In this document: positions 1 to 5,742 of the stretch, piece after piece
Layout: every line of letters begins with the position of its first letter
How positions within the stretch are numbered: position 1 is the first letter of the stretch
Source of the DNA: an uncultured Planctomycetaceae bacterium
GTDB taxonomy: Bacteria > Planctomycetota > Planctomycetia > Pirellulales > Thermoguttaceae
Length of the DNA stretch: 6,117 bases
NCBI GenBank assembly: GCA_947307005.1
Contig: CAMZHY010000240.1
Span: forward strand, 1-6,117
Direction: 5' to 3'
Position numbers and translations under genes: made by a program
The notes under the pieces: generated by a model
Database searches by the model: none
What the model was told of the DNA's origin: nothing
What the model saw: only the letters and a program-made list of their open reading frames with translations

Positions 1-1761
1 GATATAAGTTTTAGCGGAAATATGCCAGCCGATCAGTATGTTCCGATTCTTAAAACCGTCGCCCAGGAATTTCGACGCGAAGGAATTGAGACGCCTATTG
101 TGGGAGGAGTTATCGCCGTTTTTCAGGACGAGTACATGGATTGTTTGGCTCGAAACGGCGGACTGGACGCGTGCGATATTTTTTCATTCCACACCTATTG
201 TCGCGCTCCTCAGATGGCGGACGTTTGTCTTCGTTATCACGATTGGCTTGTAAAAAATCGGGCTGCATGGAAACCCGTTTGGCTTACCGAGTGCGGACGC
301 CCGTGGAAAAAGGGAACAGATCGTCCGAATCGCGAAACCGACCTAGAAAGTGCGATAGACATTGTTGAAAAGGGCGTCATTGCAAAAGCGCTAGGAATTG
401 ATTCGTATTTTCCCTTCGTTTACGTCTACTACGATGAAAACGATAATAATTTTGGAATGTGCGATAAAAACAACACGCCGCTTCGTTCGATCGCAGGTTA
501 CGCGCGTATGATCTATCTTCTTAGCGGGTGTGAATGCATTGGCAGTTGGAGAGTTGACGGCGTGGATAGTTCATGGCTTTTTGTCGATGCTGACAAACGC
601 GAGAAGACGGCGGTTCTTTACGCTTCTCAGAGACAGAATGGACGTTCTATAAGATTACCTTGTCAAGTTGCGTTTGCGGAACGTATTACAGGAGAAACGG
701 TTCCTCAAGACGAGTCGGGCGAGGTCGCTTTTACGGACGGTTTTCTTTTCGTCAGACTTCCCGATGGATATGAGCCGGAGCTCAATGAAACGTCGGCGGT
801 GGATAAAGCTCGCAATTTTCGTCGAGAAGCTCGCGAGTCGCATAGTTGCGAGAATCGCGGAAATTATGATCTTGTAATGCGCTTCGATTTTGATCCCAAA
901 TTTATTTCCGCGACGACGAACGGGTATTCATTGGTTGATCCTGAGGTTAAGGAGATTAAGACGAACCTTTCAGTCTTCAATTTTTCGACTGAAGAAAAAG
1001 CGTTGACGGCATATGCCGAAGCCTGTTACAACGAGTCGGGAACTGACAGACGAATAGAATTATTTTCAGAACAATCGGCGTCTGCGGTCGTTCCTTCCCG
1101 CGGTCGGGCGACGCTTTCTTTTGAGATCGACGTTGCCAAAATATCGCCGTTTCACCCTGTGCGTATAACTTTCAAGACAGAGGATGGGAACGTCCTTTCT
1201 TTCAATCTTTCTCGCGGATTTACAGAAGAAAACTTTTTCGAGAACGTGGGTGAAACCGTTAAGATTGATCTCTCCGACGTAACCGACTGGCGGAAATCTT
1301 GTTCCTCAAACGGTTCGCTAGAATTCAACGGTGGGTTGTCCGTGGAGGGGACTAAGGGATGGGGTTTTTCCGTTGTCTATTCAGGAGATGGAGACAAGTG
1401 GGCGTATCCGCTTTTCAAACTTCCGATTGAGGATGGGAAACTAACGATTCAGGGGGAATCTTATAATCTCAGCGAGTTTAGAGGGGTTGCTTTTCGCGCA
1501 AAAGGAACAGCTAACGTTGACGGCGGCCAGTTGAGATTCTTTACCTACGACGACAAGGGCCCGTACTACTACACAAGCGAAGGGATTGCGCCAGCCGATG
1601 GGAAAGAACGTTTCGTCGTTATTCCCTTTAACCGCCTTAATGCGTACGGCGGTATGCCCGAACCTTTTTCTCCCGAACGAGTACAAACGATTTCTATAGG
1701 CGGAAATTCGCGCGGTTCCGAAATGAAAATAGAAGTCGGCGAGTTTTACTTCTTCAAATAA
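1..1761 (+). CDS. Glycoside hydrolase-like protein, 5'-truncated, with C-terminal beta-sandwich modules
   Basis: The frame is open to the window edge (seven codons before the first ATG at 22), so the true start lies upstream. Numbering from that ATG, residues 1-170 look like the second half of a (beta/alpha)8 barrel: FSFHTY at 54-59, then KPVWLTECGRPW at 84-95, where Glu90 sits at the end of a beta strand as the catalytic nucleophile does in clan GH-A enzymes. The acid/base Glu expected on an earlier strand would lie upstream of the window. Residues ~180-250 resemble the small beta domain that packs against such barrels (as in GH39/GH51). Residues ~283-400 look like an Ig-like beta-sandwich, and ~405-579 like a carbohydrate-binding or CIA30-type jelly roll. 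The protein is probably exported, but the signal region is not visible. The exact GH family and substrate cannot be told. The gene faces the dehydrogenase gene tail to tail. Confidence 0.7.
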   Translation, partial: DISFSGNMPADQYVPILKTVAQEFRREGIETPIVGGVIAVFQDEYMDCLARNGGLDACDIFSFHTYCRAPQMADVCLRYHDWLVKNRAAWKPVWLTECGRPWKKGTDRPNRETDLESAIDIVEKGVIAKALGIDSYFPFVYVYYDENDNNFGMCDKNNTPLRSIAGYARMIYLLSGCECIGSWRVDGVDSSWLFVDADKREKTAVLYASQRQNGRSIRLPCQVAFAERITGETVPQDESGEVAFTDGFLFVRLPDGYEPELNETSAVDKARNFRREARESHSCENRGNYDLVMRFDFDPKFISATTNGYSLVDPEVKEIKTNLSVFNFSTEEKALTAYAEACYNESGTDRRIELFSEQSASAVVPSRGRATLSFEIDVAKISPFHPVRITFKTEDGNVLSFNLSRGFTEENFFENVGETVKIDLSDVTDWRKSCSSNGSLEFNGGLSVEGTKGWGFSVVYSGDGDKWAYPLFKLPIEDGKLTIQGESYNLSEFRGVAFRAKGTANVDGGQLRFFTYDDKGPYYYTSEGIAPADGKERFVVIPFNRLNAYGGMPEPFSPERVQTISIGGNSRGSEMKIEVGEFYFFK

Positions 1762-1805
1762 CGGGTTTTGTCGCGTTTTCGCAAAGGTTATTCGTTATTC
1801 TGAAG

Positions 1806-1826
1806 ACAATTCCGAATTGTATTTTT
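1806..1826 (+). terminator. Probable intrinsic terminator of the glycoside hydrolase-like gene
   Basis: A 6-bp stem (ACAATT/AATTGT at 1806-1811 and 1815-1820) with a CCG loop is followed by A and five Ts (1822-1826), 45 nt after the stop codon at 1759-1761. The stem is AT-rich and therefore weak, but the T-run and its place in the 79-nt convergent gap fit a terminator on the plus strand. Read from the other side it has no T-run, so it would not serve the dehydrogenase gene. Confidence 0.5.
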
Positions 1827-1840
1827 CGCGCGAGACGTTA

Positions 1841-2938
1841 TTAAAACTTCTTGAAATCGTATTTTATGCGGTTTAGGGGATGACGAGTTGAGTAGAGGTT
1901 CTTTACGTCGATCCAAAGAGGAACGGAACCGTCGCGAAGAGGAAATCCCCACTTTTTTCCTTGAAGGGAGAGTTCGTTAATAAGCGGCTCACCCGACCGA
2001 TAACGACGAACGTTTTCGCAATATATGTCGCAGATATCGTCGAAGCGCCAGCCAATTTGACCCGCGACATGAGGCGTGATAAGGACGTTGTCAAAGTCCC
2101 AGAGCGGGGAATCGGCGGGAAGCGGTTCAGGGGAGGTGACGTCGCACACGTACCCTCCGAGACGATCAGTTTTCAGCGCTTCAATAAGGTCGTCTGTGAC
2201 GACAAGAGGACCGCGCGCGAGGTTGGCAAGGAGCGCTCCAGGTTTGCATTTGGCGAGCCGTTCTTTGTTAAATAGTCCGCGTGTTTCTTCGTTCAAAGGA
2301 AGGGATAAAAAGACAACGTCTGATTCGGCTAGGAGGTCGTCTAAGCGATCAGACGGCCAAAGTTCGGCGACTTGTTCAGGTTTATTGCTTGGAAAAAGAT
2401 CAACGGCGAGAATCCTTCCTGCGAACGGCGACACGACTTGAGAGAATCGTCGACCAACGCCGCCTAGTCCAACGATTCCAATAGTCTTACCGATAAGGTC
2501 GAACGTAGGCTTTCTCTTGAACGCTCGATAGTCTGGATTTCCGTCGCGAACGCTCATATCGTAAACGAACGAACGAAGATTGCGTCCCCAAGCCAGTATA
2601 AGGGCAAGTCCATGTTCGGCAACTTGGTCGGAAAGAACGCCGGCAGCCGTAGTAATCGTGACGTCGGACTGGATTGTCGCAGGCACGAGACACCAATCCA
2701 TTCCCGCCGCCGAGGATTGAATCCATCGGAGACGTTTCTGTTCAATAATCTTTTCCCAATCGACAGGAACTTTAGCGTGTCCACAGAAGTAATCCGCCTC
2801 TAGAAGCGCCTCCGCAACATCCGATTGCCCCACGTTGACGATATTGAGACTTGACGACCAAGCGTCGTCAATTCGAGCGATCAGACGTTCTTCAACCGGC
2901 GCGGCACGAAAGCACACGACAAGGTTTTTCTTACTCAT
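1841..2938 (-). CDS. D-2-hydroxyacid dehydrogenase (NAD-binding)
   Basis: This 365-residue protein has the layout of the D-isomer-specific 2-hydroxyacid dehydrogenases, cytoplasmic enzymes that interconvert 2-keto acids and D-2-hydroxy acids using NAD(P)H. Residues ~1-100 form the substrate-side domain and ~101-295 the nucleotide-binding domain, with the chain returning to the first domain at the C-terminus. The Rossmann loop GLGGVG is at 157-162, and Asp180 at the end of the second strand favours NAD over NADP. The catalytic set is complete: Arg242 in NLARGP, Glu271 in the SPEPLP segment and His290 in TPHVAG. The last ~40 residues run beyond the usual family end. The ATG at 2938 has an AGGAG-type SD 12 nt away that overlaps the ruvC stop. 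The gene lies 15 nt downstream of ruvC and is probably co-transcribed and translationally linked. The substrate is unknown; glyoxylate/hydroxypyruvate or phosphoglycerate-type acids are possible. Confidence 0.93.
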   Translation of the reverse strand: MSKKNLVVCFRAAPVEERLIARIDDAWSSSLNIVNVGQSDVAEALLEADYFCGHAKVPVDWEKIIEQKRLRWIQSSAAGMDWCLVPATIQSDVTITTAAGVLSDQVAEHGLALILAWGRNLRSFVYDMSVRDGNPDYRAFKRKPTFDLIGKTIGIVGLGGVGRRFSQVVSPFAGRILAVDLFPSNKPEQVAELWPSDRLDDLLAESDVVFLSLPLNEETRGLFNKERLAKCKPGALLANLARGPLVVTDDLIEALKTDRLGGYVCDVTSPEPLPADSPLWDFDNVLITPHVAGQIGWRFDDICDIYCENVRRYRSGEPLINELSLQGKKWGFPLRDGSVPLWIDVKNLYSTRHPLNRIKYDFKKF

Positions 2939-2953
2939 GACGCTAAAATTCTC

Positions 2954-3589
2954 CTATTTCGAAGGGGATTGACCGTTGGAAGCGTTTTTATCTTTATCGT
3001 TGAGACGAGCTTTCTTTTTAGGCGCGACGTGATCCGCCTTCGGACGAGCAAGCGAAGAAAGCGCTTCTATCGAGAGAACGGTTTCTTTACCGCTTAATCT
3101 AAGAGTTTGTCGAGCTTCGGCAAAATGGCAAAACGCGATCGCAATCGCGTCGGCTACGTCCGGGGGATCCGGTATTTGCGAAAGGCGCAGTTCAAATTGA
3201 ACGGCGCGTTGCATTTGATCTTTAGGCGCCCGACCAGAACCCGTCATCGTTTTTTTGATTTTTGTCGCGGCATAAGAGACGACAGGTATTCCCGCTTGTT
3301 CCGCCGCAAGACAAATGACGCCCCTTGCGTGTCCCATAAGGATTGCGGTTACTGGACGTTTGTAGTGTGAATAAAGTTGTTCAAGAACAAGCACGTCGGG
3401 GTGAAAGGCCTCGACGACTTCGACAATACCGTCGTAAATATCTTTGACGCGGCCGGTCGAAGTCTTCGAAGAACTATGGACGACGCCAGCCTCCAGCAAG
3501 CGAGGACGTCCCGATGAAATATCGATAACGCCGTAGCCTGTCGTATTAAGTCCAGGGTCGACTCCCAGAATGATTTTTTCCTTTTTCAA
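2954..3589 (-). CDS. ruvC: Crossover junction endodeoxyribonuclease RuvC
   Basis: RuvC is the homodimeric, Mg-dependent nuclease that cuts Holliday junctions symmetrically after RuvAB branch migration, in the cytoplasm. The RNase H-like fold is clear: ILGVDPGLNTTGYG at 7-20 carries the first acidic residue, Asp11; VLEQLY at 68-73 carries Glu70; and DVADAIAIA at 144-152 carries Asp144 and Asp147. This matches the four acidic residues known in E. coli RuvC (Asp7, Glu66, Asp138, Asp141). The start is TTG at 3589-3587; no ATG or GTG lies between it and an in-frame stop at 3626-3628, and family members begin just before the same strand. No SD is visible, and a 5-bp hairpin (3592-3605) sits directly upstream. 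At 211 residues it is longer than the usual ~160-190 because of a lysine-rich, low-complexity tail from about 185. ruvA and ruvB are not adjacent here. Confidence 0.96.
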   Translation of the reverse strand: MKKEKIILGVDPGLNTTGYGVIDISSGRPRLLEAGVVHSSSKTSTGRVKDIYDGIVEVVEAFHPDVLVLEQLYSHYKRPVTAILMGHARGVICLAAEQAGIPVVSYAATKIKKTMTGSGRAPKDQMQRAVQFELRLSQIPDPPDVADAIAIAFCHFAEARQTLRLSGKETVLSIEALSSLARPKADHVAPKKKARLNDKDKNASNGQSPSK

Positions 3590-3591
3590 AG

Positions 3592-3605
3592 CGACGACTT
3601 CGTCG
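3592..3605 (-). promoter_or_regulatory. Small hairpin directly before the ruvC TTG start
   Basis: CGACG (3592-3596) and CGTCG (3601-3605) pair around a 4-nt loop, ending 2 nt before the TTG start of ruvC. It occupies the place where an SD would normally be. It may lower translation or mark the start, but this CGACG/CGTCG pattern is common throughout the window, so chance is possible. Confidence 0.25.
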
Positions 3606-3635
3606 AACCAAAGTGAGAATAGAGCTCAGTTAATG

Positions 3636-3700
3636 AAAAATCGAAACGTCGTCGTTTGGAAAGGAGAACCCAAAATTCTCTAGCGGGTAAACGACGACGT
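3636..3700 (-). terminator. Probable terminator downstream of the DUF6807 gene
   Basis: Read on the minus strand, ACGTCGTCGTTT (3700-3689) and its perfect 12-bp complement (3657-3646) enclose 31 nt that can fold further (GAGAA/TTCTC). The second arm is followed by TTCGA and five Ts (3640-3636). An alternative shorter hairpin, AAACG-loop-CGTTT (3644-3657), shares the same T-run. It lies 35 nt past the DUF6807 stop and 47 nt before the ruvC start, so it would separate the two minus-strand units. I see no strong promoter between it and ruvC, so some read-through may occur. Confidence 0.6.
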
Positions 3701-3734
3701 CTCGACGAAACGTTCAAACGCGACTAGAACAAGT

Positions 3735-4742
3735 TCATGAATAAAGCTCGTCCCATAGTCCGTTCAGGTCGACGTCTTTCGGAGTCCCCGCAAACACGAC
3801 GATTCGATAGACTCCCTTGAGAACCTCGCCTTTCTTCCAACTGAAACCGTCTTCCTTGAAAAGGAACGGCATTGGGGAAATATTACCGTAATCGCGAGTG
3901 AACCATGGGCAATTTTCGAAAGGCTCTTTAGGCGGGCAGAAAACGGCGACGCCTTCGACAACAGCAGGGTTAAAACGACGCTTGCCGTAGAACGCCATCC
4001 ACTTAGCAGGCTTGGAGAAAGTGTTCTTTTCGCCAACAAGACCGTCGCTACTGACGAGCGTTCCACCGCCCTGGGGCGAAAGATCTTGTTCAACTCGAAC
4101 TCCAAAGAATCCGTGATTCGTCTTTTCGATGTGGACGTCCTGTAGCATTTTCATGGAGAAATCGAGATCGAGCGTATAGTAGTCGGGATTTTTCCAAATG
4201 AGCGTATACTTGCGCGTATCTTCGATAATAGGCTCTTGTTGCGGATGCTTCCAGACGCAAACGTCGGTAAATTGCACCGTGTCGGCTTCCGCCTTTGTCA
4301 ACTCAAGTTTAGTACTAAAAATTTGCCCTTGCGCCGAGCCTTCCTGCCAGTAGTTGCCGCCGTTAACGCGGTCGGCTCCCATGAAGACAGAACGGTGATG
4401 CGGCCAGGGCTGGGCGGATTCGCTTGTCACGGATACGCGTGAAATCGGTCCGGCAAGAGGATAAATGTAGGGGTATTTCTGGTTGGATCCCGTCCGATAA
4501 GCGGCGATAACTTGGTTGTCCTTGCGAATCCACAAGTTTTTGTCTGCGAAGTCCGGGTAATACGAAGTGAAATGTTCGACTTGGGGATCGCCCCATCCAG
4601 GTTTAGCAGGACCGCTCTTGCCTGGGAAATTAACGGTGTTGAAATCCTGCGGTTCGTCGGCGCGAGAGCAGGAATCCAAAGAAACGGTTAATCCGGAAGC
4701 GGCGAGTATGCCGGCGTTCTTAAAAAAATCTCGACGTTGCAT
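3735..4742 (-). CDS. Tat-exported DUF6807 ('PmoA-like') family protein
   Basis: The chosen start (ATG at 4742) gives 335 residues beginning MQRRDFFKNAG, a twin-arginine signal: Arg3-Arg4, Lys8, then a hydrophobic stretch at ~9-22. A GAGG SD lies 5 nt upstream. A longer frame to a GTG at 4850 exists, but it would bury the Tat signal and begin almost at the predicted transcription start. Cys25 in LDSC could be a lipoprotein site, though Asp just before the Ser is atypical. The mature part resembles DUF6807 proteins: YIYPLAGP at 92-99, PHHRSVFMGADRVNGGNYW at 114-132, TNHGFFGVRV at 208-217, GNISPMPF at 286-293. Such proteins are often labelled 'methane oxygenase PmoA', but they are not membrane methane monooxygenase subunits and their activity is not established to my knowledge. 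A periplasmic role in carbohydrate use is inferred from family context. It appears to be a single-gene unit with its own promoter and terminator. Confidence 0.85.
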   Translation of the reverse strand: MQRRDFFKNAGILAASGLTVSLDSCSRADEPQDFNTVNFPGKSGPAKPGWGDPQVEHFTSYYPDFADKNLWIRKDNQVIAAYRTGSNQKYPYIYPLAGPISRVSVTSESAQPWPHHRSVFMGADRVNGGNYWQEGSAQGQIFSTKLELTKAEADTVQFTDVCVWKHPQQEPIIEDTRKYTLIWKNPDYYTLDLDFSMKMLQDVHIEKTNHGFFGVRVEQDLSPQGGGTLVSSDGLVGEKNTFSKPAKWMAFYGKRRFNPAVVEGVAVFCPPKEPFENCPWFTRDYGNISPMPFLFKEDGFSWKKGEVLKGVYRIVVFAGTPKDVDLNGLWDELYS

Positions 4743-4752
4743 CATTACCTCT
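4740..4752 (-). promoter_or_regulatory. Ribosome binding site that fixes the start of the DUF6807 gene
   Basis: On the minus strand AGAGG is followed by TA and two consecutive ATG codons (4745-4743 and 4742-4740). The second ATG has 5 nt spacing and the first only 2, so the second is preferred. Both lead straight into the twin-arginine motif. Confidence 0.65.
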
Positions 4753-4858
4753 GCGCGACGCTTATATGAGTTAAAACCGAGGGAGATCGGGCCGACTTCG
4801 ATCGTTTCGCCTGAAAAAAAGCGGATAAAACAGTTCGCGACAGCCCGCACCTTGGGAA

Positions 4859-4887
4859 ATTCTATTACTTTCGTACGTAGACGTCAA
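4859..4887 (-). promoter_or_regulatory. Sigma70-type promoter for the DUF6807 gene
   Basis: On the minus strand, -35 TTGACG (4887-4882), a 17-nt spacer and -10 TAGAAT (4864-4859) each match consensus at five of six positions. Transcription would start near 4852, giving a leader of about 110 nt before the ATG at 4742. That is one reason to reject the GTG at 4850 as the start. Confidence 0.7.
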
Positions 4888-4928
4888 GTTTTTTCGACGG
4901 ATTCGATAAGGGCGTTTTGATTGCGATA

Positions 4929-4956
4929 TTGACAAAAAGACATTTTTTGTTATAGT
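4929..4956 (+). promoter_or_regulatory. Near-consensus sigma70 promoter with inverted repeat in its spacer
   Basis: -35 TTGACA (4929-4934, perfect), a 16-nt spacer and -10 TATAGT (4951-4956, five of six). The start would be near 4963. A 7-bp perfect inverted repeat, ACAAAAA (4932-4938) and TTTTTGT (4944-4950), fills the spacer, and an outer pair TTGACA/TGTCAA (4929-4934 and 4956-4961) encloses it, so the site could also bind a dimeric regulator. It diverges from the DUF6807 promoter, with 41 nt between the two -35 boxes. No protein gene begins for ~450 nt downstream. Confidence 0.7.
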
Positions 4957-4962
4957 GTCAAA

Positions 4963-5132
4963 GTCGACGCGGTAAATTTGACAAGTCAACTTGTTCTACG
5001 CGTATTTTTACGAGTTTGGAACGCTTGCCACGCAAGTCCGAATTCTTTGTAAGGGCGGTTGTTCCCTACGCGCGACGTTCAAAGACTTGTCGGGCGAAGT
5101 CGCGTTTGATCTTCCGTAACGCTAAGTTTTTT
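4963..5132 (+). ncRNA. Candidate structured small RNA or long rpmF leader
   Basis: This stretch starts at the predicted start of the near-consensus promoter, has no credible reading frame, and folds into successive hairpins. H1 (4967-5003): ACGCG-TA pairs with TACGCGT across a bulged G, with an inner ACAAG/CTTGT. H2 (5012-5045): an 8-bp stem, a 3-nt bulge and a 6-bp stem around a CAC loop. H3 (5048-5069): GTA-GGG/CCCTAC with one bulged A. H4 (5071-5104): CGCGAC-TTC/GAAGTCGCG with one bulged G. A 5-bp GCGTT/AACGC stem (5102-5122) then precedes a T6 run at 5127-5132, a possible terminator. I could not match it to 6S, SRP, RNase P or tmRNA. It could instead be the start of a long rpmF leader. 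Confidence 0.35.
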
Positions 5133-5189
5133 ATTCTGTAAAATCAGGTCGTAAGAATCGGATTTTTCAGTAGATTTTGTAAAAAACTT
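5124..5189. repeat. AT-rich inverted repeat
   Basis: AAGTTTTTTA (5124-5133) and its exact complement TAAAAAACTT (5180-5189) are joined by a second pairing, TAAAATC with GATTTTG (one wobble), giving about 17 bp with a 5-nt bulge on the left arm. The left arm contains the T6 run proposed as the terminator of the upstream RNA. If transcription continues, the run would be locked into this stem. Function unknown. Confidence 0.5.
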
Positions 5190-5209
5190 CCGCTTTCTAG
5201 CGTAGGCGT

Positions 5210-5299
5210 CGGTTGACGGAACAGGTCTTAGGAATTATCATACTGACGATTTTAATCAGGCGTTGTTTGTCCTTAGGAAACATCCTGCGACGTCAACCG
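5210..5299. repeat. Inverted repeat enclosing the rpmF promoter
   Basis: CGGTTGACG (5210-5218) and CGTCAACCG (5291-5299) are perfect 9-bp complements. They continue inward with CAGG (5222-5225) and CCTG (5284-5287) after a 3-by-3 internal loop, and possibly CTTAGGA/TCCTTAG with one mismatch. The left arm contains the -35 box of the rpmF promoter. Only a transcript begun further upstream would carry both arms. Confidence 0.4.
5213..5241 (+). promoter_or_regulatory. Sigma70-type promoter, probably for rpmF
   Basis: -35 TTGACG (5213-5218), a 17-nt spacer and -10 TATCAT (5236-5241): five of six matches at each box with ideal spacing. The start would fall near 5248, leaving a leader of about 165 nt before the rpmF ATG. 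That leader has several GC-rich short palindromes but no pattern I can name. Confidence 0.65.
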
Positions 5300-5414
5300 C
5301 TTGTTTGAACCGCGTTAAACATTCGCTACGCGCGAGTCCGTTGGTTTGCTGGATCGTCGTTTCATACGGCGGCGCGCGTTTGAGTTTTAAAGCAAGTTAG
5401 TTTAGGTAGTTAAA

Positions 5415-5597
5415 ATGGCAGTTCCGAAGAGAAAGCAGAGCAACGCCCGTACTGGCGCGCGTCGTTCGCACGATTTCAAGAAACCCGTTCAGACGGTCGC
5501 TTGTCCCGATTGCAATAAAATGATTCAACCGCATACCGTTTGTCCTAACTGTGGCAAATATATGCGTCGTTCAGTCGTCAATGTCGGTGAAGAGTGA
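5415..5597 (+). CDS. rpmF: 50S ribosomal protein L32
   Basis: At 60 residues it has the family length, and it starts MAVPKRKQSNARTGARRSHD, the usual basic N-terminus of bL32 that threads into the large ribosomal subunit. A zinc-ribbon follows: Cys30-x2-Cys33 and Cys43-x2-Cys46, so this is the zinc-binding (C+) form and not a zinc-free paralogue. The ATG has AGG 8 nt upstream. fabD follows after 260 nt, the same kind of link to fatty-acid and phospholipid genes (rpmF-plsX-fabH-fabD) known from many bacteria, but plsX and fabH are not between them here. Expression probably comes from the promoter at 5213-5241, possibly with read-through from 4929-4956. Confidence 0.97.
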   Translation: MAVPKRKQSNARTGARRSHDFKKPVQTVACPDCNKMIQPHTVCPNCGKYMRRSVVNVGEE

Positions 5598-5657
5598 CGT
5601 TTTTCCCTCGTTTGGCGACGTCGAGTTTTGGCGTTGTTGAACTTTGGGAATTGTAGG

Positions 5658-5705
5658 ACGCTGATAGAGGGGGGGAATCATGCGATTCTCCCCCTCTGTC
5701 AGTGT
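5658..5705. terminator. Very long hairpin between rpmF and fabD, possible terminator without U-tract
   Basis: Left arm 5658-5679 and right arm 5684-5705 pair over 22 bp with only wobbles (T5665-G5698, G5674-T5689, G5660-T5703) and no mismatch, around a 4-nt loop ATGC. The core is a run of seven Gs facing a C-rich strand. It lies 60 nt after the rpmF stop and fits a transcription end, mRNA-stabilising hairpin or processing site. No T-run follows on either strand, so a standard intrinsic terminator is not shown. The nearest T6 run on the plus strand is at 5749-5754. Confidence 0.55.
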
Positions 5706-5742
5706 ACGGGATGACGTCGTTTGATCGCAAAGGCATTAAGTT

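Noticed and set aside
1961..2441. Plus-strand frames opposite the dehydrogenase gene (104 and 121 codons)
   Set aside because: They are antisense to a gene with intact catalytic motifs, and their translations are arginine/serine-rich without any family pattern.
3735..4742. Methane monooxygenase subunit (PmoA)
   Set aside because: The protein has one export signal and no set of membrane helices; the name is a database misnomer attached to DUF6807.
4743..4850. GTG at 4850 as the start of the DUF6807 gene
   Set aside because: It lies about 2 nt from the predicted transcription start and lacks an SD. The twin-arginine signal and SD-backed ATG are at 4742.
4567..4920. 117-codon plus-strand frame opposite the DUF6807 signal region
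   Set aside because: It is antisense to the conserved Tat signal and crosses the minus-strand promoter; no SD or known motif.
4771..4989. 72-codon minus-strand open frame in the gap before rpmF
   Set aside because: It overlaps both promoters and the 5' leader of the DUF6807 gene, has no convincing SD, and its product shows no recognisable fold.
5068..5100. GTTCAAAGAC resembling a tRNA T-loop
   Set aside because: No acceptor stem, anticodon arm or flanking stem pairs in the right places; it sits inside another hairpin.
4963..5132. 6S RNA identity for the candidate small RNA
   Set aside because: The size fits, but the folding is a row of local hairpins and not one long rod with a central bubble, and the ends pair only weakly.
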